NCBI GenBank assembly: GCA_905250125.1
Contig: CAJNOL010000326.1
Coordinates: forward strand, 62,001-126,000
DNA length: 64,000 bases
Direction: 5' to 3'
Source of the DNA: Rotaria sordida
Lineage: Eukaryota; Rotifera; Eurotatoria; Philodinida; Philodinidae
Positions within the stretch are counted from its first letter, which is position 1; each line of letters opens with the position of its first letter. The notes below the pieces were generated by a model. The model saw only the letters and a list, made by a program, of their open reading frames with translations. It was not told where the DNA came from and did no database searches. Made by a program: the position numbers and the translations under genes. Shown here piece by piece: positions 23,301 to 35,600 of the stretch.

Positions 23301-26300
23301 TATACGTATTTTTCTTTAGCTGAAATGCAAGCACAATATGCTATGAGTGTTGAACATGAACGTGTAGCTAATGAAACATTATTAGAAACGAACGCAAAAT
23401 GGAAATTAGCTGAAGCTCAGTTATCAACATTAAAACAAGATAAAACACGTTTTACTGCCGAAATTGATATTCTTAGAATGAAATTAACTAATCTTGAAGA
23501 TTCTAGACAAAGGTAACAAAAAAAAGATATATATATATATATATATATCTAAAGTCGAGGCAAAGAGTTTAGAAAAGATTTTACTAGCTGAACCAATTTT
23601 CTATCAGAAGAGATATTTGTCAAATTTCCATTAAAGGGTTTACGCGAAAGATCTGTATAAAACCAAGATTCTCAAAAACGCTTGGCAAAACACGTATCTA
23701 TGCTTCTCACGATCTATCTTGAACGAACGACAATCCTAAGAATATGAATTTACTGTGCTATACACTTTGGAGCCTTTCGTAGATTGATTGTTGTTCGCTG
23801 TAGATAGGTCATGGAGAGCTTAGGAACATCTCATTTTCTTCAGAAATGTTTTCTCTATTACATGAATCTGTTTCCAAGACGTTTTTAATAAAATCCAGAA
23901 AACTAATCTTGGTTTTCCAAAGACCTTCCATACAAACCTATCAACAATAATTTGACAAATACTCGTCCTGACAGGAAATTATTTCAGGTAATCAAATATT
24001 TTCTCTGATTTTTTCAAGCTACTACCATTAAGGAAAAAAGTCTGAAATATTTCGTTTCTAAACTTTTTTGCTTTGATTTTATATTAATTCAACTAAATCG
24101 ATTATGAAAATATTGTCTAGAGAAAAAAATCAAATTGAAACAATGCAAGAAGCATTTACTCAACAAATCAATAGTCTTATACAAGAAAAGGTTTAAATTT
24201 AAATTAAAAATTGTAAATTTTAAACTTTTTTTTTTGTATTCTAGCGACAATTTGAATTAGATGCTGAACTTGAAAAAACCAAATATGAAAGTGATTTAAA
24301 ACGATTACAAATTGTTCATGATGCATTAAAAGAACAAGTAAATAAAATGGAAAACTAAATAAAAACTTTTTTTTGTTTTTATAGAATAATTTATTTGATG
24401 CACAATCAATAAGTCGTTCAAGTTCAAATCTTGAATCAACACTTCAACAACAACGTAGTCGACGTTCATCTGGTGGACATGATACACCATCTTCATTTTC
24501 ATTTGAACGTTCTCCAGTAACATAAAAAACAAAAACCAAACAAACAATAAGTTGAATATTTTATTTATATTTTAGTTTGTTCCAACACCAAAACCAAGTG
24601 TATATGAAACTTTAAGAAATACAGGTGCTATAGCTGTACTTGAAAGTTTAGAATCACAATTAAAAGAAAAAGAAGGCGAAATAACATTATTACAAGTATA
24701 AATATATAAATATATTTGTTTTGTAAAATTATATTTTATATGTTTTTTTTCAGAGTGAAATTGCAGATTTAGAACGTACACGAGAATCAATGGCACGTGA
24801 ATTAGTTAATTTATCAACAATAAATGAAAAATTACAACAACAAACACAAAATTATCCAATATTAAATGAACAATATAAGGTATGTTTAAGAAATTAACGA
24901 AGAAAACAAAAACAAAAAGGTATTTTTGTTTTATAGGAATTAGAAAAACGTTATGATGCACTTTTAACAATGTACGGAGAAAAACAAGAAGAAGCTGATG
25001 AACTTCGACTTGATCTAGCAGATGTCAAGACACTTTATCGAGCTCAGGTTAGCTTATTCTTTAGATAATATATAGCAATTAGAATTAATTATAGATATTT
25101 CATATTTGATAAGATCGTATTCAAAGAGAATAAATACAAGTAATTAATTAATAAATATATATAGCATGATTAAAAGATAATAAATTATTGAAATTTTGAC
25201 TATATAAACAATTTCTTTAAATTCTAAACTTTTGTATTGATCATTTTATGTGTGTTGATTATTCAATTTTTAACGAATCTAACATAAAAAAACAAAATAT
25301 TTTTTGAAATTTTATAGACAAGAAAAATAATAATGGACACGCTCTTAAAAACAATATCTATTTAAAAAATAAATATATTCGAAGAATTATAAATAGATAA
25401 TACATATAACTTTCGTACATTTTAAATCAAATAACTTTTGAATAAACTCAAATGAAAATTATTCTTAAAAAAAAACAAGATACAATTTAAACAAGGAGCT
25501 TAGTTATAAATTATTGTTGCTTTTTTTTTTTGGATTTATCTACATTATAATTTTTAATAGATATGTGACTGTTATGTAGTAAATGAAGATTTGAGTGATA
25601 TACGTAAGTACAAGATCTCGAATTGATATACATCGAAACTTATTTAAAAAACATTTGTTAACTTTTCATGACTACTATCAATCGAGTCAACATTAGTTGA
25701 ACTGACGAGAGCATCCCATCTTGTTTGACAATTTCTGGTTTTCGAGGAGGGTGGAATTGATCCGCATGAGATTTTCATCATAGATAGAGCATCTAAAATA
25801 AGGAGGCACGTATTTGAGGAAAATAATTGTAAGCAAGAGTTTTCATAGGACCACATCATGCTCGCTCCTTGTGACTTTGTCCGATCGAACTAACATTTTT
25901 ATAATAGATGCTTGAAAGCGTTCTTCATAGGTGAAACCAACTGTTTTTGTTTTAAACTTTCCTATGTAAACCAAAGGAGTCCTGAATGCCAATATCCCTA
26001 TTTCGGATCGGAATCTTTACATATTTCTCTCATAAAAAAAATGAGAGTCTTGAAAAAGTTTAAAATCACCTTTGTAATATAGTCTAAAGTATCTCCAAAA
26101 ACAAATTTCAGTCTGATCGGACAAAGTTAGAGGCAGATCGCAGCCAAATCCGAAAAAATCTGGAAAGCCTTGTTTAAAACATGCTCCTTATTTTAGGTTC
26201 ACTATCTGTAGTAAAAATTTCAGGCGAATCGTGTGTACCCTCTTCACAAAAAAATAACAGAGTTACTCTTAAAATTTCAAATTGTGATTTTTCTCGACCG

Positions 26301-26432
26301 AGCTCAATTAATCCAATTACAATGTGCTCAAAAGAAAACCCATTACTTTCTTTATTTGTCTTGTACATACATCTTCTATTTTTTTTTGTTTAGATTGATG
26401 ATTTGATGAAGCAAAATTCTCAAATACGATAA
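17353..26432 (+). CDS. TMF1: TATA element modulatory factor 1 (golgin TMF1/ARA160)
   Basis: 24 exons join in frame to about 1150 residues (human TMF1 is about 1090). The N-terminus (MSGWFSIDPNKLKELA...AQKHIDKVLDIKD) matches the TMF1 start. A low-complexity Ser/Thr/Glu region follows with 15-residue repeats, then a long coiled coil from about residue 490. Diagnostic blocks are LREKEEQIQQLLDEGEKLSK followed by NIIKKLR, TRPLLRQIENLQ, and near the C-terminus SLESQLKEKEGEITLLQ, then YGEKQEEADELRLDLADVK, ending IDDLMKQNSQIR. TMF1 is a Golgi tether that binds Rab6; the last block is the conserved Rab6-binding/TMF_TATA_bd region. The first donor is GTTCAA, weaker than the rest. Introns 3, 16, 17 and 23 contain foldback elements and intron 14 a small TIR element. 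It shares a promoter with CC2D1, and ORC5 begins 213 bp downstream. Confidence 0.92.
17900..18105 (+). repeat. 45-bp tandem repeat in TMF1 exon 3
   Basis: About four to five units of 45 bp encode the 15-residue motif ESVGIEQVPTSSLII with small variations (first copies ESIDI). Period and reading frame coincide, so units can be gained or lost without a frameshift. Confidence 0.85.
18934..19347. mobile_element. Foldback element in TMF1 intron 3
   Basis: The left arm (from about 18934) and right arm (to about 19347) are reverse complements over roughly 170 bases. The block TTTTCAGAAAACTCGTATTT near 19008 pairs with AAATACGAGTTTTCAGAAAA near 19261, and ATATAGAGAAC near 19047 pairs with GTTCTCTATAT near 19231. 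It is noncoding and makes up a third of the 1.28 kb intron. Confidence 0.8.
22277..22332. repeat. Exact 28-bp tandem duplication in TMF1 intron 14
   Basis: Two head-to-tail copies of a 28 bp unit (beginning TTCTAATAAAATCTTGTGAT) are identical or nearly so, which points to a recent duplication. Confidence 0.8.
22535..22593. mobile_element. Small TIR element (MITE-like), copy 2, in TMF1 intron 14
   Basis: AGTATTTTATCCAG at 22535-22548 and CTGAATAAAACACT at 22580-22593 are the same terminal repeats as the 8889-9052 element with one change each. The copy is only 59 bp, so it looks internally deleted. Both copies contain ACAGCTGT. Confidence 0.6.
22946..23290. mobile_element. GC-rich foldback element in TMF1 intron 16
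   Basis: The ends are inverted: CTAGTAGAGATATCCATCG at 22946 pairs with CGATGGACATCTCTGCGATC near 23268-23290. The inside carries GCGGC-rich stretches (about 22965-23030 and 23190-23260) that stand out from the AT-rich surroundings. No open frame is present. Confidence 0.7.
23586..23989. mobile_element. Foldback element in TMF1 intron 17
   Basis: GATATTTGTCAAATTT near 23612 pairs with AATTTGACAAATACTC near 23949, and ATAAAACCAAGATTCTC near 23657 pairs with CTAATCTTGGTTTTCC near 23903. The central part also pairs (CACGATCTATCTTGAACGAA against TCGCTGTAGATAGGTCATGG). The whole unit folds on itself and is noncoding. Confidence 0.75.
25735..26265. mobile_element. Foldback element in TMF1 intron 23
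   Basis: CTAAAATAAGGAGGCACGT near 25793 is matched in inverse orientation by CATGCTCCTTATTTTAGG near 26182. ACTTTGTCCGATCGAAC near 25872 pairs with GTCTGATCGGACAAAGTTAG near 26112. The arms are roughly 250 bases and imperfect. The element makes up most of the 1.35 kb last intron. Confidence 0.72.
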
Positions 26433-26645
26433 ATGATTTGGCTAAGTCCCATCTTTTTATTCACTTATAATAACTGTAACAGATGATGTTGGATTTACTG
26501 TGATACATTTTTTTCTTCTTCTGATATTGTTAATTTATTATTTTCTCTCTTTTATTCTTATCTCTTATGTTTTTCCGTTTCTTTTTGTTTGAAAAATATA
26601 ATATTAAAAGAATAAATTATATATATAAATAATCTATAATTTCAG

Positions 26646-29467
26646 ATGTTGTCATTATCAGATAGTTATTCGTGTCGTTTATCAATTTGTTCATCATTAG
26701 AAAAACTTTTTTCATCAAATCCTACTATACCTTATCCATCACATGTTTATATATATGGAAATAATAATACAGGAAAATCAACAATAATTAAATATATACT
26801 TAATAAATATAATCATACAATTTTATGGTTTGATTGTCGTGAAATATATTCATTAAATATGTTCTATCATACATTTATATCATTATTATCAAATAATATA
26901 ATTCCAGTAATGAAAAATTTCAATGATTTTATTCGAATATTACGTGATTTATCTATTCAAGATATGAATAATAATAATAATAAAAAAAAGAAAACTAAAC
27001 AATATTATTTTGTTGTACTTCATCATATTGAATTATTATTAAATTATGATACAACAGGACATTTACTTTATCTTCTATTTAAATTAAATGAATTAACATT
27101 AGGTTATTTTCATCATACACTTATATTAATTGGTCATCAACCATTTTATCAATTACCACAAATGAATCAAATTGAAGCTGAATTAGGTGTATTAACACCC
27201 ATAACTATATTTGTACCGGCTTATACTCGTACAGAAATTGTTACAATATTACAAAATATTTTAACACGTATAAATTATTATTTTATTATTTTTTTTGTGT
27301 CTCTGAAGTTCTGAAATGAGTTTTAATATTCATCACTGTTGCTTTGAGCAAAAGTAAGCTGTACATGAGAAAACGTAACAACATTATCATATACTATTTT
27401 ACAGATTTTCTCGGTTAATAGTTTTAAATTAAAAACAAATTTTCGAAATACAATAAAAGACAGAGAAAGTTATCAATGTTCATCTATTTTATCCATTATC
27501 TAGAGAAACACTAAATTCTTCCATTCCTATAATAACTCTGTGTCAGGCCGATCTTCTGTCCAGACCTATAACTAGTCATGGTTGTAGGCAAGCTATCAGG
27601 TTTTTCAATTTATCACTAGAGCCAGCATCTCACACTGTAAGGTAGTTGAAAGGCAGAGATGTTCTTCGTTCTTTTTTTTCGGTTCTAAATTACTTTTTTT
27701 CACCTATCAACAAATCGCTTACCTGCTTTTTCTGCTAGAGTAGTTCGAGTAAATTCCACATGTCTATTATCAGTAATATACATTTTCTTACGACGATCAC
27801 TACTGTTTGTGTTTTGACGAACTCGAACCATTCATTCATTGAAAACTTCATCAATTAAAATTATTAGAATATTGATAAAATAGTATATGATAGTATCGTT
27901 AGTTTCTCATGCATAGTAAAAACTAAAAGACCAGAAATTTTGTATTTACTTAATATTAAGTAGATAAATTTTAAACTTGTTTCAGAACTTCGGTAACATA
28001 TTTTATAAGAAGAGAATTTTTTTTAATATTTTTTTGTTTGTTTTAGAACAACAAGATATTCTTCCATCTTCTATTAGTCAATTACAAATTATAATTGAAT
28101 TAGCACTTCAAAGTTTTTATATTGTTACAAATGATCTTATCGAATTAAAAGATATGATAACAATGTGTATTAAAGATTTTTTACGTAGTAATACAAAAAA
28201 ACAGATTAATGATGATGGAACTAATCATGATTATCGAATACTTTATCAAAAAGAATTTTTTATGCAGGTATTTGAAAAACAAAAGACTTGATTTTATTTT
28301 CTTATTTTGAAGATTCATATCGAAAAGTTTTCAGAATGAGTCAAATCAAAAACTATTCAAGCAATTATAACAATAGATTAAATATTTTGAAAGATGCACT
28401 AGAAATTCTGGCTCATTTTATTGAAATGTTTTTATAGAGAAAAAGTACAGTAAAACGCACTCTTCAAAATGATTATAAATTGATTTCTATAGTTCATAAC
28501 CATTAATATTTTAATCATTAAAAATAAAATGATGAACTAATTATATCTCAACGAATCAATTGGTATAAATCATTCTGTTTCATTTTGAAAAGTACGATTT
28601 ACTGTCATTTTGCGAGAAGATTTATTAGTATGAAAACTTCTATGAAATAGAATGAGTCAAGACTTGTAATTCCACTTTCAAGGTGTAAAATAAAATGAGT
28701 CGACGTTATACAAAACCATCTAACTTTGACAAAACAATGTTAAAATTTTGAATTAGAAATTTGCAAAAGAGAAATAGATAACTTCAAGATTATAAAACAT
28801 TAGAAAAATTTTCTTAATCATTAGAAATTTAAAGCATATATTCATATATTTGAATTTGATAATATTTTCTTTTTTCAAAAAATTTATTCTTCATTTATAG
28901 GTTCTTAATTCTGTTTATACACGTTCAATGAGTATTCCAAAATTTCTTGATACACATACAGCTGATGAAGAAACAACTGATAAATCATCTCATATATCTA
29001 CTATTAATAATAAGAATAATACACGTGATCTTCCATTATCAGCAAAATTTCTTTTAATTGCTATTTATTTAGCAACACAAAATCCAATAAAATATGATCG
29101 TATGTTATATGATAAACAAAATCAAGGTAAAAAAAGTCGTCGAGCTAAAATAATGCATAAACGAACACAACTTGAATCATCAAAAATTGAATATTTACCA
29201 TTATCATCAAATAAATCAATATCACTTAATCGTTTATTAGCTATTTATTGTTCATTACAAGGTGATACAATACCATTAACAACACAAATATATACTCAAT
29301 TATCTTTATTAACATCAATGCGTTTAATTGAACTTGTTGGAAGTTCAAATGAAACTGGTATTATTAATTTAAATGAACCAAAATATCGTTGTACAAGTTC
29401 AAATGATTATGTTCGACGTGTAGCTGCATCGATTGACTTTAAAATTGATAATCTTATACTTGTCTAA
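26646..29467 (+). CDS. ORC5: Origin recognition complex subunit 5
   Basis: Three exons (26646-27267, 28047-28267, 28901-29467) join to about 469 residues (human ORC5 is 435). The N-terminal AAA+ domain shows a Walker A motif GNNNTGKST (residues 38-46), followed by WFDCREIYSL. At the Walker B position the sequence is FVVLHHIE (about 122-129), with His where ORC5 proteins usually have Asp. Exon 2 (QLQIIIELALQSFYIVTNDLIELKDM) matches the lid and helical region. Exon 3 carries LPLSAKFLLIAIYLATQNP and the winged-helix C-terminus (RLLAIYCSL...LIELVGSS...PKYRCTSSNDYVRRVA). ORC5 is part of the six-subunit complex that marks replication origins and loads MCM. The gene starts 213 bp after TMF1 and is convergent with SEL1L3, with 158 bp between stop codons. 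Intron 1 holds a dispersed-repeat fragment. Confidence 0.92.
27540..27660. repeat. Dispersed repeat fragment in ORC5 intron 1
   Basis: CTTCTGTCCAGACCTATAAC and downstream sequence (GTTGTAG, AGCTATC, CACTA, ACTGTAAGGTAG) align along their length with the reverse complement of about 54465-54560. This defines a shared repeat family. A shorter match lies at 16390-16415. Confidence 0.65.
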
Positions 29468-29625
29468 AAATTCTCAAATAGTCAGATATAGATAGAATTA
29501 TATATATATATATTTTCATATGTCAGATAATAAAAATGAATAGATTGCATATATAAACAAAAGAAAAATTAATTTTTATTTTCAAATATTCGAAAAACAA
29601 TTCAATATTGAAAAAAAAAAGAATT

Positions 29626-32600
29626 TTATGTTCGAAATATGAATACAAATGTTGATAGTATCATAAAAATTATTGTTATAATAATCTAAATAATAGAAAT
29701 TATAAATATTATTTGTTTATATAGATTATACAAATATATACCTTCAATTGTTCATAAAATAAAATTATTGTTGAAGTCCTTAAATAAGCTAATGTACAAG
29801 GAATATAAGATTCATCAGATTTTGCTGTTTTTAATTTTCGACAACTAAAATAAAAGAAAAACGAATGTCTTCGAAAAACAATTCATTTCAATTATCTTAC
29901 AAGAGTAAATTCAACAATGGATGTGTAAGGTTACCCTACACGATAAGGATAGAGGACAGGTTAGAAAATTTGTCTTAGTTAGGATACAAGATATGACAAA
30001 AACTTATTCTGCATATCTCTAGATAATAGTATCATAAGTGGTAGAATGTTTTAATTCTCGGGTAGACTCAACATTTTTTTCTAATGAGATTTACATTCGG
30101 AAATTAACAATGAGAGAAAACTAGTTTTTGAATGCAATGTAAATGTAATCGAGTTAGCGCTTCTTTTTATGTTCATTGAAATGCGATCTTCGAAAGAAGA
30201 GTTTCTAATCTGTTTTACTAGAAAAAAGTTGAATAGCAAAACACAAATGTTCAGAAAAAAAAAGATATTTGTACTATAAGTTTGTTTTCTATTATAGGTA
30301 TCATAGGCCGAATCGAACCGAATTTTACTGATTCGAGTTCGTTCTCTGTCGGGCATATCTGGTAAAAACAAATCTAATATAGAATTAATCATACTATTGA
30401 TAAACATATTGTAATCGTCGATATCGATTTGTTACAATTTTTTCATCAAATCTAATACCAACTTGAGTCCAAATTTTCAAATCAATTGTATTATTCAAAT
30501 GAGATTCTTCTTCTTCTATTTGAGCTAAATTATATAAACCCTAAATATAATATTCCAAAAAAGAAAAAAACTAATGAATATTTTTATCATATATTGAAAT
30601 CGAATTTCTTATACGTGAGCATCACCATTTTGATATAATTGAACATAAAGTTGTATAGCTTTTGTAATATTTCTTTTTTTCCATTGATAATATTCAGCAA
30701 CATTTAATAAAGCATAAGAATCAATATTTCTATTATGACCATGTATCATTAAATATTTATTAAGTAATTGTTCGATACAATCAAATGTACCTTCATTATT
30801 TAATTCTTTTAATTCATTACATAAAAAACCAGCATTAAAATATCCAAGTTCAACACCAGCTAATGCAGCTTGCATATAAAATATAAATGATGCATACCTA
30901 TGAATAGGCAAATCAATAGATTTTCAAAAACAAAAAACAAAAAACATTCATATATTTTATACCATCGTTGATCACGATAAGCTTCAAGTGCTCGTCGAAC
31001 AATTGTACCTATTGCTGAACTTTCTTCAGCAACATTACGTGACCAACTAAATAAATATTATTTAATATATCTATTAACATATTTAAAACTAACTTACATA
31101 GCAGCAAGCCAAGGATTTCGAATAATAACAGGATGACCACCACGAGCATTATAATAAGCTACAACAACTTTTGAATCAATTTGTTCATGTTTTGCAGCAA
31201 ATGAATAATATTGCCAAGCTTGTACATGATCTATGACAAAATTTGGTGGATAACGACCTGCTGTCCACATAACACCCTAAAATAAGATTTAATTTATTTC
31301 AATATAAGAAAAAAAAAATAGAATTAAATAAAAACTAACAAGATTATGAGCACAATTAGCATCATGTGTTTGTTCAAAACATTCTTTCCAATATTGTGCA
31401 GCTTTTGTATAATTCTTTTCTATTTCATATGCATGATATCCTTAATAAAATGAAATAGAATAAAATTTCAATGAATGTTTTTGTTTTTTTGATAGAAAAC
31501 CTAAAGCAACTTTTGCACCAAGAAAACCATGTTCAACAGCTTTTTCAATTTGTCGAACAGCTTCAGTTACATTTTGTTTTGTACCTTGTCCCTAGACATA
31601 TTTCATATAAGAATTATAGAAGAAGAAAAAAAGAAGAGAGTGAAAATTTACTTTAAGAAGAGCTAATCCATAACCAAAATGTGATGAGGCATCATGTTGA
31701 GCAGCACCTAAACGAAAATATTCCACAGCAGCTTGAATATTGCGTGTTAAACCATTTCGACCAGCATACATTAATGCACCTAAATGATGCTAAATAAAAA
31801 TTTAGACGACTTTTTTTTTATTTCTAAAAAAACAAACAAATAAAATAATATTACTTGAGCTGATGCAACACCACGTCTTGCCTGTTGTTTAAGCCAATAG
31901 AATGAATCACTTTTATCAAATGTAAGTTCATCAAGAAGTTTCTTATCAGTAAGACGTATATGTTCCATGGCTACCTAGATTAGTATTTTTTGTTAATTAA
32001 TAAAAAAAAGCTGTTAGCATAAGAAAGCAGTTCATATATTAAATATTAACATATGGTCTGTGGGAAACCAGGTGGACATATAAAAATATATTCATTTCTA
32101 GAATCTAATCGTTTGAATAAACAATTATATATGTGATCTATTATCTTCTAGAAAAAAAGCACTTTTCAAAGTTGTATAGAATCTCAGAATTGAGTATACT
32201 AAGGCTGTAACTTATAAATTCATTTAAACAAAGAAAATCAAGCTACTCGGCAATATTACACCACCGAACATAAAAAGGCACTAGTCTTAATGCTATTTAA
32301 AACATAATAGAAAACAGAGGATTTCTGTCTCGAAAACCTGCCATTCCGTATATTGTAAACTCTACAAAGGAATAACTTCTGGTCAAACTGAAATTTTTAT
32401 CCAATGTTTCTACTTATATATGTTAGTGATAGTAGTAGTGCCAACCCATGGAACCGTTCCTAGACTATTTTGCAAATTCATAAAAACTCGAGATCTCTAT
32501 CTAGAAGTCCATGTCTAGACATTTGTATCACAATTTGAAGAGAAACTAATGCAATATGCAGAATTAGCTTGTCAAATTGCATCGAACCATATATGTATAT

Positions 32601-35600
32601 ATGATAGCTTTTAAAGAAACTTTCGATTTATTTTGAATGCAGAACCTGGTTCAACAATCTACTGCTGCGAATCTTGTAAATCCTACAAAGGGAATACTTC
32701 TCATTAAGCTCGAATTTTCACCAGATACTCCGGCATAGTCATCCTAATGATCCTAAAAGCGTCAACTAGGGAAATATTTTTCGAAGCAATTTTAAAGGTT
32801 TCTGCTAAACCTCAGTTTTTTGTTCGAAAATCTGATTCTAAAGCTCCAAAGAGTTTTAAAAAAACCAATTTCTCACAAAATTTGTGTTAAAAAAAACCTT
32901 TTCTTCTTTAACATGATTTTCTGATTGATGTAAGATCATTTCTGTGCAATAGAACACTCTTTCCAAGCTCTAAAAATTTGCATTTCAAGCTTCGCACTGC
33001 GTGAGTCAGAAATAGAGCTTAACGGGTCCAAGAATTTCTGAACCCAGACCCGGCCAATAAAATTTTTTTGAACCCGGAACAGGACCAGACCGATCAAAAT
33101 TGTTGGGTTCTGACCTAATTGATTGATCTTTTGTGAGTAGAACTCATCGGGTTCGGGTAGGACCCGATGGGCTCTAGTGAGGAAGTCCAAATTTATACTC
33201 CTATACTTCAACATTTCTTTTAGATCGTGTTTCACAAAATTTATCATTTAACTAACTTCGCCTGCTTTTGGATTATAGAGTTCACGTCTAGATATTTCAG
33301 CCATTTGTTGATAATAAACTAAAAAGTAAACAAAAATTTAATATTAATATTTGAGAAAAAAAAATTAAAAAACAAACCATATGCCATATCATAATCAAGT
33401 GAAACATTATCAAGACCATAAAAATGTCGATGTCCAAGTGCAAGTAAACTAATACGATCATTATGTAATGCACCCGCAAGTAATAATTCAAGCGCCTATT
33501 TATTTAGATTAAAAAACAAAACAAAACAATGGATCGTTTTATTTTTAATTTAACTAAACTTTTATTCTATATATTGAGTATATTAACTATAATTCTTGCT
33601 ATTACTGTATTCGTTTTATCTATTCTTACAATACAACGAATAACAATAAATAATCATGAAAAATATGCACCAGAAAAATCTATTATTATTCATGATTTTT
33701 ATTTTCTTATATCAATTTGTATTAGTGGTTCAATATTAATTATATTCATATCTTTATATGGTATTAATGCTGTTTATTTTGAATCAAAAATTTTTCTTAT
33801 TATTCATGGATTACTTCTTTTACTTATACATTCAAGTTCATTACTTATTGCTTCAGCTATATTTTTTGATGAAAAACAAATTGGTGCACCAGCTTCATTA
33901 TTTTTTAAAGTCAAATATTTAATAAAAAGAAAAAAAAATTTCTCTATCATTTTTATTTAGGCTCATTATGATTATGCACTATTAACATATTCATATCAAC
34001 CTATACATAATAAATCATTATCATATAATGATCTTTATTATTATGGAAACTTTTCTTCAATAATAAATATTACATTTGATAGTATATTAGATCGTGTTCA
34101 TAAACGTCTTCATTGTTGTGGTCTTATGGGTACATCTGATTTTGCTAAATTACATATACCTATTCCACCATCATGTTTTAATGATAATGGTATAGCATAT
34201 GAATCATCTTGTTTATATAAATTTCGTTTAGAATCAGTATATAAAGCTCAAATATTTGCTATATGTATTTATATAATGGGAATTTTAACATTAGTTTCAT
34301 TTATAATTGATCTTATTTTATTACGAGAATTTTTACAAGATCAATTACTTGAACATGTTATTGAAAGATTAATAAATTTTTCGAATATAATTGAACCAAT
34401 GAATGAAACAAAATCTCAACAACAATATCAATCACTTAAACCTCAAGTACAACAATATATTATTGATTATTTACTTGAAAATACTATGTAAATTAAATAT
34501 AAACATACTCGTGTTGTATTAGATTTAAGACCACAAAGACCAAATCGATAAAGTGTAGCAAGAAATGAATGTGCTGATGAATGTCCATAACATATAGCTT
34601 GTTTAGACCAAGCAATAATACGATTACACGATAAATCATGATCATCATTTTCCTATATATATGAGTTTTATTTGGTTAAATTATGTATAAATTATCACTT
34701 ACAAGAAGTTTTATTGTTAAATCAAAAAGTTTATTAGCTACATCCATTGTAGAATTCATTTTTCGTCGTCGTAAAGCTCGAAAAATTCGATAACGAATAT
34801 CCGTAGATGATGATGATAATGATAATTGTTGTTTCCATGTACGAATAAGAAGACATTGTCGATTAGATTTATTTAATAGAAATGGTTGAGCATTACATGT
34901 AACTATTAATTGATTTAAAAGATATGATATTAAAAACAAAATACTATATATAGATATAATAAAAAAAACCTACATTTTTGTTGAATACGTTTATTAAAAA
35001 GTTCAAATTGTTCATAACATTGTCTAAATGAATCTAAATGACGTTTACATTCATTTGATTTTTGAATTATAGATGGTAAATATGGCATAAATGATATATC
35101 AAGTCTTTTTGGTAACTATAATAAATAAATTAAAATAATATCAATACAATATTAAAATAAATAAATAAATCGAACTTGTTCATAAGTAAGAGCTATTCGT
35201 CGATATATATCGATTTGACTAATAAATCCTCGAAATGACGGTGTAATATCACTACCACCAACAATAAATGTTCCAAATTCATCATTAAAATAATAATAAT
35301 TAGGAGAACTTAAATAGATAATTTTTTAATTAATTTCAAAATAAAAAAAAAAACTAAAATATTACTAGTGGTTAGCTTTGATAGGTTTATCCCATGTTTG
35401 AAGACAATTTATATAAATATTCCACTATAATATAGAATAAAATAATAAGAAAATTATAATTGAAGATTATATTTACATGATATTCTTTAATAATCAAAGC
35501 TATTCGACACCAATCTTTTTTTGGTATTGAAGCAACAGTTTGTGCTCCTATTCCTTTTAGATCATGTAAATATTCAAAGACATTTACTATAATTTGACCT

